Assembly: GCF_026151205.1 (NCBI RefSeq)
Contig: NC_087082.1
Coordinates: 1,438,001-1,502,000, forward strand
Origin: Bolinopsis microptera
Taxonomy: Eukaryota; Ctenophora; Tentaculata; Lobata; Bolinopsidae
Length of the DNA: 64,000 nt
Direction of reading: 5' to 3'
The notes beneath the pieces were generated by a model, which was not told where the DNA came from, searched no databases, and worked only from the letters and a program-made list of their open reading frames with translations. Within the stretch, counting starts at the first letter, position 1; every line of letters begins with the position of its first letter. Shown here one piece after another: positions 23,601 through 32,355 of the stretch. Made by a program: the position numbers and the translations under genes.

Positions 23601-26600
23601 CTCAGTCTTGAAATTAAGGAGGATCAAACTCACGTGACTGCTACAGAGGCGGGTACCAAGGGGTGGAAACCAAAAGAAGTACTTGGGAAGGGTAAAAAAT
23701 ATTTCAAGAAATCTATGGATATTTTTGCGTTTGGATGTGTTGCACAGTTTGTACTTTCTCAATCTACCGACGCATCTAATCGTTACGTTCACCCTTTCGG
23801 TGAGGAATTGTGCAGGGAGCGAAATATCCACTTTGGTAAAAGGGTGGCATTCCTAGATGATCCTAGAAAATCGTTCGATCCTAGAAAATCGTTGGATCGT
23901 GAGGTGGATTTGCTGGGAGATATAATGGTAAACAGCTGTGTCAGCAATGACCCAAAACTACGTCCTGAAGCTAAGGAGCTTTTAGATCATCCTTTGTTCT
24001 GGAGCTACACTGATAAACTTCACTTTGTGGAGAAAGTATTCAATGATTACAAAGACAAATTTGAGAGCGATGCTGTTAAAAGTTTGGAAGACAACTGGAA
24101 GAAATATAAGCCAACAGCAGTCGAAGAGAACATTCGTGAAGCTTGGGGATACCATTTGTTCTGTCGAAAGCTTGCCAAACAATCCAAACCAAACACCAAA
24201 TCTCTCTTCAACGCTGTTCTCCGGAACATAAGGAACATCCAACAACACTGCAGGGAGGCGGTAGCACGGTACAAAGAGCCCCACAAACAACCAAACTCAG
24301 AGGCTTTCACTATTCTTGAGGAAGTTTTGGGAGATTGCTCGGATGAAGACATTGGACGATATTTCTTTTCTAGAATTCCAGTACTGATTCCAATCGTGTA
24401 CCTGTCTCTCTACCTTCACGCTAGAGATAATAGAGTTTTGCAGCGGTACTACAAGAATGCTGATACTGATAAAACGGTTGCGGAGGGGAAGACTAAATCA
24501 GGGTGGAGCACTCTGGATAAACTCATGACACGCAGCTCCAGATCATCTACCCCATCTAGTTCAAGTAGAAGCAGATCCAACTCTAAGAGTTAGAGGACAG
24601 ATCATCTACCCCGTCTAGTTCCAGTAGAAGCAGATCCAACTCTAAGAGTTAGAGGACAGATCATCTACCCCGTATAGTTCAAGTAGAAGCAGATCCAACT
24701 CTAAGAGTTAGAGGACAGATCATCTACCCCGTATAGTTCCAGTAGAAGCAGATCCAACTCTAAGAGTTAGAGGACAGATCATCTACCCCGTCTAGTTCCA
24801 GTAGAAGCAGATCCAACTCTAAGAGTTAGATGACAGATCGTCTACCCCGTCTAGTTCAAGTAGAAGCAGATCCAACTCTAAGAGTTAGAGGACATTGATA
24901 TTATTATCGTTTTTAAGTTTATACAGGGGTTACAGAGTACAGACTTTAGATGGATACCGCTTGTTGCAAGCTTCTTTTGAAATATCCTTGATAAGTTACT
25001 TTCATATCTCATGTGATTATGTTGACTGATTTAACCTTTCGTTTCAGTCGTATATTGCTATTTATGATTTTACCAGGGTTTAAACAAAAGCGATCTGATT
25101 TCCAAATTTAGTCGATTTTATACTTACATTTTCTCTTTGAATTGGATTTTTATATTAAAGAAATTCTTAATAGTTTCTGAAATCGAACCAAATTGTGTTT
25201 TAATTGGTCGCTTTTTAGAGTTAATTTCTGTCCTAAAACTCACTTCTTTCCGAAAACTCTTCCCCGATTTCTAAAGAAACGCAAAAGCTCTGACGTTTTC
25301 CATCCTCAGTTTGATCCAAGCAGGGACACCGGTAATAACAAAGGTTTACGATAGTAAAGATGATCAAGCGTTATCCTCCGCGCATACCAGAGGACTACCT
25401 GCCGACCATTCTGGTGAGTTACATTCCGTCTTACTTGTGTGATTTCTACTATTACTAGCGTGTTACGTCTGAGAATTGTTGATAAAAAGTTATCAATATA
25501 TTTTGTACCTTCGATAGATTTTCGTCGGTTACGGTTTTCTCTTTAAATGTTGAACATCTAGAAAGTTTTTAATAATCATTGTTGTGTATCAGGGCCGGTT
25601 AGAGTTATAGAGATAAAAGGTGTTGACGAAAACATGTGTTGTGGTACTCATCTGAGCTCGCTCGCTCAAGTTAGTGAAATTTCAGATCTCAGTTTTAAGA
25701 AATGAAATTTATGATTTAAACATGTGCCTACAGTAGGGGCAGACAAAGCGCTAATATTCTCGTGGGTTCAGACGGCAGCCCGTATAAAGAATTGCGTTAG
25801 GATACTTTTTGTATACTCTAATCCGAACTGATAAGATAAATTTCTACATCAAACAGAAGAAATTTAACCAAGTTCTTCCCTCCCACTCAGCTGCAGATGA
25901 TCAAACTGCTTCACACAGAATCTAAGAAAGGAAACACGTTGCTCTATTTCGTGTGTGGAGATAGAGTGATCAGTACCCTCCAGATTGCGTTAGAGGTTCA
26001 ACACAAACTAAACGTCTTGCTCTCGTCTCCGCCTGAAAAGTTCGCTCCCATGGTCAGTTGAGTGTTTTGGATATTGGCTTTTTAGTTTTGGATATTTAAG
26101 CTTGCGAAAATATTAGGTGGTTTTTAATCTTGTCAGTTGATGCAAGCTTTGTTTTCTATTAATTAATTTCGGTGCAAATATCCCTCAAATCTCTGACTAA
26201 ACCTCCCAATTCCCATTCTCAGGTAGAAAAGCTGAGTAAAGATAATCGCACAACCCGCAAGACCGCTGAGAAACTATCAGAAGAGCTAGCCATCCTTCAC
26301 GCCGCCTCCCTCCTCCAATCCTCGGAGCGAGTCCTCACCATGCACCGACCATCTCCAGACGAGAAGTACAGTCTGACTCTACAACGAGACCTACGAGACA
26401 CGTGCGAGAAGAGACTTCTGCTGCTCACTATGGGGGAGCAGGGTGGAGCTCAGTTCGTGTTTAGGGGACCTGTGGATGTGGTGGATAAGTTGGGCAAGGG
26501 GCTCGCGCAGAAACTTGGGGGTAAGGGAGGAGGGAGGGATGGGAAATTCCAGGGGAAGTTTAGTGATCTGGCTCTTTTAGAGAGTGCTGTGCAATATCTT

Positions 26601-26621
26601 CGGGACAACTTTGAGTCATGA
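14696..26621 (+). CDS. AARSD1: Alanyl-tRNA editing protein AARSD1 (AlaX type), 9 coding exons
   Basis: Coding exons: 14696-14764, 14872-15017, 21821-21954, 22206-22274, 22474-22555, 25310-25413, 25593-25669, 25891-26052, 26223-26621. All introns are GT-AG and every splice phase fits, giving 413 residues, close to human AARSD1 (412). The protein hydrolyses Ser (or Gly) mischarged onto tRNA-Ala in trans, a soluble proofreading role. Exon 2 encodes EGGGQP, the editing-domain hallmark; exons 3-4 join into HMQQHTGQH, supplying the HxxxH zinc ligands; exon 7 encodes MCCGTH, the Cys/His zinc site; the last exon has the glycine-rich KGGGRDGKFQGK tail found in the family. Intron 2 (6.8 kb) holds an inverted satellite and intron 5 (2.75 kb) holds a complete kinase-KEN gene. 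A start further upstream cannot be excluded, but this ATG aligns with the family N-terminus. Confidence 0.93.
15018..15669. other. AARSD1 intron 2, left unique part
   Basis: Begins with a GTAAGT donor. Unique AT-rich sequence without a supported gene; an 86-codon frame here has no family resemblance. Confidence 0.4.
15670..17170 (+). repeat. 331-bp satellite, left array (about 4.5 copies)
   Basis: The segment beginning ggaacatgggcacatcgaag recurs at 15685, 15986, 16319, 16650 and 16981; the last three intervals are 333, 331 and 331. Each unit contains a short internal echo of ttccaaaatgttcc. The first copies are more diverged than the later ones. It lies in AARSD1 intron 2. Confidence 0.9.
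17340..17545. repeat. GGTTGGTTGAG-type minisatellite
   Basis: Degenerate tandem units of about 20-40 bp built on ggtgaaggggttggttgag, lying between the two 331-bp arrays. The minus-strand frame through it is a by-product of the repeat. Confidence 0.7.
17990..20890 (-). repeat. 331-bp satellite, right array (about 8.5 copies), inverted
   Basis: The same unit as at 15670-17170, but from about 18053 it runs in the opposite orientation; 17990-18052 is still in the left orientation, so the switch point is at about 18052. The segment aaatctggattctcagga recurs at 18351, 18674, 19005, 19336 and 19667 with a 331-bp period, and copies from 18.7 to 20.9 kb are nearly identical, implying recent homogenisation. 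Confidence 0.92.
21010..21544. repeat. 176-bp unit, three near-identical tandem copies
   Basis: The word ggattcatcaactcc recurs at an exact 176-bp spacing (21041, 21217, 21393). Each unit starts with the atgttccaaaaatgttcc motif also found in the 331-bp satellite, so the families share ancestry or a seed sequence. It lies in AARSD1 intron 2. Confidence 0.92.
22556..23093. other. AARSD1 intron 5 upstream of the nested kinase-KEN gene
   Basis: No coding sequence before 23094. The nested gene's promoter, if it has its own, must be in this stretch of about 540 bp. A gacag at 23085-23089 immediately before TTATATG resembles the acag-GTTATGG acceptor context of genes 2 and 3, but the preceding tract is poor in pyrimidines. 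Confidence 0.35.
23094..24593 (+). CDS. Kinase-KEN (IRE1/RNase L-core) protein 4, nested in AARSD1 intron 5
   Basis: Intronless 499-residue frame on the host gene's strand. The kinase motifs are complete: GEGSNGTCV (21-29), AVK lysine 43, HRDLKPQN (141-148), DFG (167-169), and a GTKGWKPKEVL activation-segment end resembling IRE1's GTEGWIAPEML. This copy is therefore the best candidate for an active kinase in the cluster. The KEN domain has Arg380, Asn381, His385 and IGRYFFSRIP. The tail, from about 477, is Ser/Arg-rich (SRSSTPSSSSRSRSNSKS), unlike the other paralogues. An 18-bp internal duplication repeats DPRKS at about 23870-23900. It has only a 20-residue leader and no sensor or membrane domain. 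The final 59 bp begin a tandem array that continues beyond the stop. ATG at 23094 chosen; 23100 is an alternative. Confidence 0.9.
   Translation: MLMDAVGNSGKVAINRNGILGEGSNGTCVYKGTFEKTVQVAVKRMVYFQTTDLKVINNEVTMLKKLDHPNIIRYKLFDKDKDFLYIVLDLCDASLTECIKKGTLNPSYTYMPGEMKAKFKINILKDILSGLEYLHKMDVIHRDLKPQNVLIKKSKTTEYGVTAVITDFGLSLEIKEDQTHVTATEAGTKGWKPKEVLGKGKKYFKKSMDIFAFGCVAQFVLSQSTDASNRYVHPFGEELCRERNIHFGKRVAFLDDPRKSFDPRKSLDREVDLLGDIMVNSCVSNDPKLRPEAKELLDHPLFWSYTDKLHFVEKVFNDYKDKFESDAVKSLEDNWKKYKPTAVEENIREAWGYHLFCRKLAKQSKPNTKSLFNAVLRNIRNIQQHCREAVARYKEPHKQPNSEAFTILEEVLGDCSDEDIGRYFFSRIPVLIPIVYLSLYLHARDNRVLQRYYKNADTDKTVAEGKTKSGWSTLDKLMTRSSRSSTPSSSSRSRSNSKS
24540..24893 (+). repeat. 59-bp tandem repeat spanning the stop codon of kinase-KEN gene 4
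   Basis: Six copies of a 59-bp unit (agatcatctacccc start) follow one another; the first encodes the Ser/Arg tail and the TAG stop. Because 59 is not a multiple of three and each unit carries the stop, later copies are 3' UTR. Loss of the first stop would shift frame. Confidence 0.9.
24894..25309. other. Remainder of AARSD1 intron 5
   Basis: AT-rich, ending in a pyrimidine tract and the cctcag acceptor of exon 6. No other feature is seen. Confidence 0.4.
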
Positions 26622-27672
26622 ACATTCTTTGAAGATAGCTAATAACGTGATCGTAGATTTTCTATGATTTTCTATGATGATGTTTTATAGATTTAGACTT
26701 ATAGGATTTTGTTTAACTTATTTTTAGACAGAGTTTATATTTATTTATCTTACGAGGAATATTTACAATTTGCATTGTGGTCACTTTACTTATCCAGTAT
26801 AAAATATTCACAGCCCCACTCATTCAGTTCCACATCATATTGTTGTCTCAACACACGAACCCTCATTTCTGACAAATACCGATCTAAAGGGTTGAAACAC
26901 TGAATTATATGTAGTAGTTTCACTTGCATTCCAACAGGTGACATTGCATATATTTTCTTACGTGAATTTACTATGACTAGTAAACAAAACATCCTTCGAT
27001 TTTGTAAAACCTGTTACAGTTTCCTGTGCGATAAACGTTCTTTGACTTGATGTGAACTTACCGTTCATTTTTCTAAAACTGAATCCTCGTAGGTATGAGC
27101 CGTATTGGGTTATGTAGCCAATAATTAAATTATTGTCAGTTTCATTTCATTCTTCTGTAATATAATCTAATAAATAACCTGATATTGATCCCTCATTTCT
27201 ACATCTGCATGCTGCAAGGGGGACCTCAACTACATTCCGTTACTTCATTCCGTTACTTCATTCCGTTACTACTACATTCCGTTACTTCATTCGTTGTTTC
27301 TTGGAATCTTTTCCGGGTTTGAATATGTTGCATATAATTTAATTTGGTACAGGATTTAAATTATTTTGCGTCTGTGGAATCGTCACATACAGTTTCCTTT
27401 TACTTAGGTTACCTTTGCCCGTTTCCCGTACTGGTATTTGATATACATTATTATTCTTGGCAAAAAACGTGTTTTTATAGTTTAATAATAATAACACCAG
27501 GAGTATTGTCTAGATAGATTGCGATATCGCATTACGCATATGCTTGTTAATTTTTAATGCTATTTGCCAATATGCTATTGATAAAAGTTATTCTGCTTGA
27601 ATAAAATCAAACTGACTTTATTTCTACAAATGTATGATATTTATACCCGTCGAGCCTCATAATCTCCCCAGC
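26622..27672. other. AARSD1-OAT intergenic region
   Basis: No gene. AARSD1 polyadenylation candidates include AATAAA near 27169. A short tandem repeat of cattccgttactt lies at 27232-27296. Just before OAT, ctccccag at 27664-27671 is a splice acceptor candidate one base ahead of cATG, suggesting an upstream 5' UTR exon. Confidence 0.45.
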
Positions 27673-29680
27673 ATGTTACGGAAGTTACTCCTCACCCCTA
27701 CCTGCTCTCGAGCAATGGGTGCATTCGCCGCTGCCCCGACCCCCGGCCAACAAGCAATCTTCGACAAAGAATTCAAGTATGGGGCTCACAACTACGGACC
27801 ACTCCCCGTAGCCTTGGCACGAGGACAGGGAGTTAATGTCTGGGACACCGACGGCAAGAAGTATTTTGACTTCCTGGCGGCGTACTCAGCAGTGAACCAA
27901 GGTCACTGTCATCCCCGGATTGTGGCTACGTTGAAGGAGCAGTGCGACATCCTCACCCTCACTTCCCGCGCTTTTTACAACAATGTGCTGGGAGAGTACG
28001 AGGAATACATGACTAAACTGTTTGGGTTTGACAAACTTCTCCCCATGAACACGGGAGTAGAGGCATGCGAGACATCCGTTAAGTTGGCCAGAAAGTGGGG
28101 TTATGAGGTGAAGGGAATTCCAGAGAACCAGGCTATAGTGTTGTTTGCAGAGGATAACTTTTGGGGACGTACCATAGCTGCATGCTCCTCTTCCTCCGAC
28201 CCGTCCTGTTACACAAACTTCGGTCCTTTCACCCCAGGGTTTGAAATGGTGCCATTCAACAACCTGGCAGCCTTGGAGGAGAAACTTGCTAATCCTAATA
28301 TTTGCGCCTTTATGGTGGAACCAATCCAGGGAGAGGCAGGAGTTATTATTCCTGATGATGGGTAGGTTAACTTGTTAACACTAGGGTAACACTAGTATTG
28401 TTAACACTAGTATTGTTAACACTAGTATTGTTAACACTAGTATTGTTAACACTAGTATTATTAACACTAGTATAATTGTTAACACTAGTATAATTGTTAA
28501 CACTAGTATTGTTAACACTAGTATTATTAACACTAGTATAATTGTTAACACTAGTATTGTTAACACTAGTATTGTTAACACTAGTATTGTTAACACTAGT
28601 ATTATTAACACTAGTATAATTGTTAACACTAGTATAATTGTTAACACTAGTATTGTTAACACTAGTATTATTAACACTAGTATAATTGTTAACACTAGTA
28701 TTGTTAACACTAGTATTGTTAACACTAGTATTGTTAACACTAGTATTGTTAACACTAGTATTGTTAACACTAGTATTATTAACACTAGTATAATTGTTAA
28801 CACTAGTATAATTGTTAACACTAGTATTGTTAACACTAGTATTATTAACACTAGTATAATTGTTAACACTAGTATTGTTAACACTAGTATTGTTAACACT
28901 AGTATTGTTAACACTAGTATTGTTAACACTAGTATTATTAACACTAGTATTGTTAACACTAGTATTGTTAACACTAGTCACTATAATAGCACTGTGTTAG
29001 ATAAATTAACAGGCTTAAGTTTAGTCAAATGCGTAGTCTTTGTAACCTTTAATAAACATTTTATATTTCTAAACCTCCATGATTTCAGGTACCTTAAAGG
29101 AGTAAGAGCCCTGTGTGATAAACACAACGTGCTCTGGATAGCAGACGAAGTACAATCAGGTTGTGGTAGAACCGGTAAAAGGTCAGCTTGCGAGTGGGAG
29201 AATGTGAAACCTGACATGGTGACCCTCGGCAAAGCTCTTGGTGGAGGGGTGTTCCCTGTGTCTGCAGTCCTGACTTCTGATGAGGTCATGTTGTGCATCA
29301 AACCGGGGGAGCACGGCAGTACCTTCGGTGGGAACCCTCTGGGGTGTAAGATAGCCATGACAGCCATGGACGTGCTTGAGAACGAGGGATTGTACGAGAA
29401 TGCCCAGAACATGGGAAATATCCTGGTAGATGAGCTGAGGAAGCTACCCAAGGACATCGTTGACGTGGTCCGAGGTCGGGGTCTGTTCTGCGGGGTGGAG
29501 ATCAAGGAGACGGAGTCCTTCAACGCGTGGGAGGTGTGTCTGAAGCTGAGAGACGCGGGACTCCTGGCTAAACCTACTCATGGTCACATCATCAGGTTCA
29601 CTCCTCCTATTGTTATCAACGAGGATGAAATGAAGGAGTGCACTGATATTATCTGCAGTACTATTTCTAGCTTCCAGTAA
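27673..29680 (+). CDS. OAT: Ornithine aminotransferase, mitochondrial, 2 coding exons
   Basis: Exons 27673-28361 and 29089-29680 join through a GT-AG intron within a Gly codon to give about 426 residues (human OAT has 439). The PLP-dependent enzyme converts ornithine and 2-oxoglutarate to glutamate semialdehyde and glutamate in the mitochondrial matrix. The N-terminus [16 protein letters not shown] is a basic, serine/threonine-containing presequence. Recognisable family blocks are [45 protein letters not shown] (cofactor Asp) and TLGKALGGG with the Schiff-base lysine at about 278, then [12 protein letters not shown]. An upstream in-frame ATG at 27634 exists, but the acceptor ctccccag directly before 27673 and the presequence favour the chosen start. 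The intron is almost entirely minisatellite. Confidence 0.95.
28372..28979. repeat. 15/18-bp minisatellite filling the OAT intron
   Basis: About 40 units of gttaacactagtatt (15 bp), attaacactagtatt and gttaacactagtataatt (18 bp). The order of unit types repeats in blocks, so amplification occurred at a higher level as well. Both minus-strand frames across it are repeat artefacts. Each unit is locally palindromic (gttaac and actagt). Confidence 0.95.
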
Positions 29681-29724
29681 AGAGGATATTATCTGCAGTA
29701 CTATTTCTAGCTTCCAGTAAAGAG
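29645..29724 (+). repeat. 40-bp direct duplication spanning the OAT stop codon
   Basis: Two perfect or near-perfect 40-bp copies (29645-29684, 29685-29724) cover the last codons, TAA and the start of the 3' UTR. A ctccttggtg microsatellite follows at 29741-29790. Confidence 0.9.
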
Positions 29725-29790
29725 AAGCTCTGTAGATCTGCTCCTTGGTGCTCCTTGGTGCTCCTTGATCTGCTCCTTGGTGAGCTCCTC

Positions 29791-30556
29791 TTTAATACCT
29801 CCCTCGTGCCGGCAAGTAATAGTCTCAGATAAACCCAGGAACTATCTGACTCATATAACAAGTAGTTTCACCATCACAACCTTCAATGTAGTTCTCGCTG
29901 TAAGGATGAGTTATAATATAATTTGCAAGTCATCTAGATTCTAGATGCGCTCTTTAAATCCGTGCTCAGTTTTATTAATTTATAAGTAATATTATTAATT
30001 TTATTAGTGTTATATAAATTAAACTATTTAATATTGTTCGTGTGAACTCAGTTGCTTCTATCGAGAAGTCATTTTTATTTCACGAATATCAGGGAAAATA
30101 TTATGGGATTCATTAAGAATTATATTTTATTTACAGTTCAGTTTTAAGAACTTAGCTGAGATTATATTCTTATCTGTATTTTGCTGAGATTCAAATAGTT
30201 TTTAAAATGTCAAATTCCTTATTATATTTCTAGCTTGTGTTATTTTCATTGGATCGTTTTTCTGTTTTCCAGTAAAAGTTCTTTTTGAACGTGAGGAAGA
30301 CGGATGGTGTGCCCGTAATTTTCATTTGAGACAATTGCTAATAACACAGTTTTCTGAAATTTTTGGTTATTCAGATTACATTTAAAGATCAGCACTGGAC
30401 TCCTTAAAAGTGGTTAGATTCAGCAAAATTTGATTTCAAAAACTTTAAAATTATTTAAGGACTGACTCACACAAATTTGCTGGAGCTGAAATAATTACAT
30501 CATTCCCAACAAAATCATAAAATTCATTTATCGACTCGTCCTCATTCCTCAAATTA
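29791..30556. other. Region between OAT and the minus-strand KEN fragment
   Basis: AT-rich sequence without a supported gene or repeat; it contains the OAT 3' end and the downstream flank of the KEN fragment. Confidence 0.4.
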
Positions 30557-30889
30557 TCATTTTAGTACATCGCGCTTTTTGAACAGCGTTTTAAGAGTTT
30601 TCTTGGCCAGCTCATGAACTTCTTGCTGCTTCATTTCAGGAGGGGCACTGTCTTCATGTAACTTATGAAACAAATAAATCACGGGAAACGGCATAGGAAT
30701 GTTCTCAAAAAAGTATTCACCAAGTGTCTCATTGTCCCCGGATGGTATAAATTCAGTAAGAGGAGGATACATCTTTACTGCTTCATGGTAATGTTGTTGC
30801 AGATTACGGATGAACCTAATCATGGAGTTGTAAATAGTCGATATAACATTATCCGGGGGAATATTCCTCTTTAAGATAGGCTGGGCCAA
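30557..30889 (-). pseudogene. C-terminal KEN-domain fragment of a fifth kinase-KEN gene
   Basis: About 105 residues align with the end of gene 3: SMIRFIRNLQQHYHEAV, then ETLGEYFFENIPMPFPVIYLF and a Lys-rich tail before TGA. Arg, Asn and His of the ribonuclease signature are kept. Homology stops near 30885, where sequence leading into the 3' end of a minus-strand LINE begins, and no kinase domain is found beyond. It is probably a gene truncated by LINE insertion and loss of its 5' part; a captured fragment downstream of the LINE is the alternative. The low number of defects suggests a young event. Confidence 0.8.
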
Positions 30890-30892
30890 GTA

Positions 30893-31562
30893 AGCCCACG
30901 AGAGAATAGCATTGCGATGCTCTGCCTACCTCTGGGGTGTGGCAACCCTGGGGAAGGTTGCCGGTGAAATCAGAGTGAATGGTGGAGGATGGTGTAAAAA
31001 GTGACATGAGTCAAAATTATACGCCAAAATTATACGCCAACTAGGGGTTTGCGGAAAAGTAAAATGAGACGAGACAGCATATGAGTTAATACTCTAACTT
31101 TAAGTCACCCCGATCTGATCCAGCTCTTCCGGCACAATTAAGCGTTTGGTGCGGTTTGCGTAATTGACAATCGTGGTGATGTGTTGGTTGTCGAATATTT
31201 CATTGACAGAGAGGTTGTAGTCCTGGAAATATAGACCTCTTATTTGGGCAATAGCCGGACACTGTCCAAGGAAGTGTGAGACAGTTTCCTCTCCGTCGCC
31301 GCACATAGGACAAACACCATCGTGTTTGATTTGCAAATGGTGTAAAAGTGTTTGTTTAAGCCGCAGTGACCCGTGATGAGGTGAACTGCAGTTCTGTTAA
31401 TCTTGTCTGTTGTTGCTGAGTGTAGCATGTTCAATGTTGAGGTTTTTGATGTTGGCGTGCTTGTGGCCGAGTGTCAGTTTAGTGTGTCTGGGACCATCAG
31501 TTAACCAAGTTTCCTGATTCAGTTTGTTGTCGATTTGACGTTTGATGTAGAATTGTGGAATT
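30893..31562 (-). pseudogene. 3' end of an RNase H-type LINE
   Basis: Minus-strand pieces read PQFYIKRQIDNKL, RTAVHLITGHCGLNKH, then a CPMCGDGEETVSHFLGQCP zinc-knuckle-like CCHC block and an Ile-rich C-terminus ending at 31100. This is the C-terminal region of non-LTR retrotransposons that carry RNase H. One stop or frameshift separates the first two pieces. Bases 30893-31099 would be its 3' UTR. The 5' part is absent. Confidence 0.78.
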
Positions 31563-31885
31563 ATGAATTAGACGAGTACCATCCGCCAATTCAGCCGTCC
31601 TTCCTCACCAATTCAGCGGCAGCATTGAACTTGATGTCCACATTACTTGTATTTTGCCCATATTTCAAACTGTTGAGTATGTAGTAACTTGTTGTATCAG
31701 TATCACGTCGTGTTCACATAGCCATGTGTATACACGTACTGCGTGTCTGGCGCGACGCGCTTGTTTCACTTGACGCGGCGCGCGCTACTGCAAGCGAAAG
31801 GGCTTTGGTTGGAGCAACACGTCGTGCGCGTGACCCCTATTGTCGTTTCACAGCTCAGTACTACTAGACTAGTACTACTAGTATC
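31563..31885. other. GC-rich flank of foldback elements
   Basis: Contains words such as gcgcgacgcgc, cgcggcgcgcgc and cacgtcgtgcgcgtgaccccta that recur in the foldback elements to the right. No gene. Confidence 0.4.
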
Positions 31886-32036
31886 TGCATCACAGGAGGG
31901 GCTAAGTGCAAAGAAACTGCTGCTAACTGCTGCTCACTGCTACTAACTCAAACTGCTGCTCACTGCTGCTGTCAGTGAGCAGCAGTTAGTAGCAGTGAGC
32001 AGCAGTTTCTTTGCACTTAGCCCCTCCTGTGGCATG
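31886..32036. repeat. Long hairpin of GCAGCAGT-type repeats
   Basis: cacaggaggggctaagtgca at the left is mirrored by the reverse complement ending at 32036. The arms contain a repeated ctgctgctaactg pattern, forming a near-perfect stem of roughly 60 bp. Confidence 0.8.
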
Positions 32037-32185
32037 GCGAAAGCTAAGCCACATTACAGACGCGCACTCGTGCGCGGCAGGTCTACTAGTCTACAACGTA
32101 TGACAAAAGTATTATTTGGGAGTGTGCTAAATAATTACTCTACACTTGATCTATTCGAGATTTTTCTACCTGTCATCAAGATGTA

Positions 32186-32355
32186 AATCAGATCGAACGC
32201 AAAAATTAGATCGAACCGGTTTGATCTCAAAATTAGATCGAACGCTGGCGCACGATACATATACAACTACAATGAAAGCCGCGCCGCGCATTCGATCTAA
32301 TTTTTAGATCAAACCGGTTCGATCTAATTTTTGCGTTCGATCTGATTTACATCTT
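32186..32355. repeat. Palindrome of GATCGAAC units
   Basis: The words agatcgaacgcaaaaa and gaaccggttt recur in inverted order at 32289-32350 around a short GC-rich centre, ending in atttacatcttg at both outer edges. It is most easily read as a small foldback element. Confidence 0.75.

Noticed and set aside
28367-28981. Two overlapping minus-strand frames encoding TSVNN and LVLTI repeats
   Set aside because: They lie entirely in the OAT intron minisatellite, whose 15/18-bp units are multiples of three and so stay open automatically.
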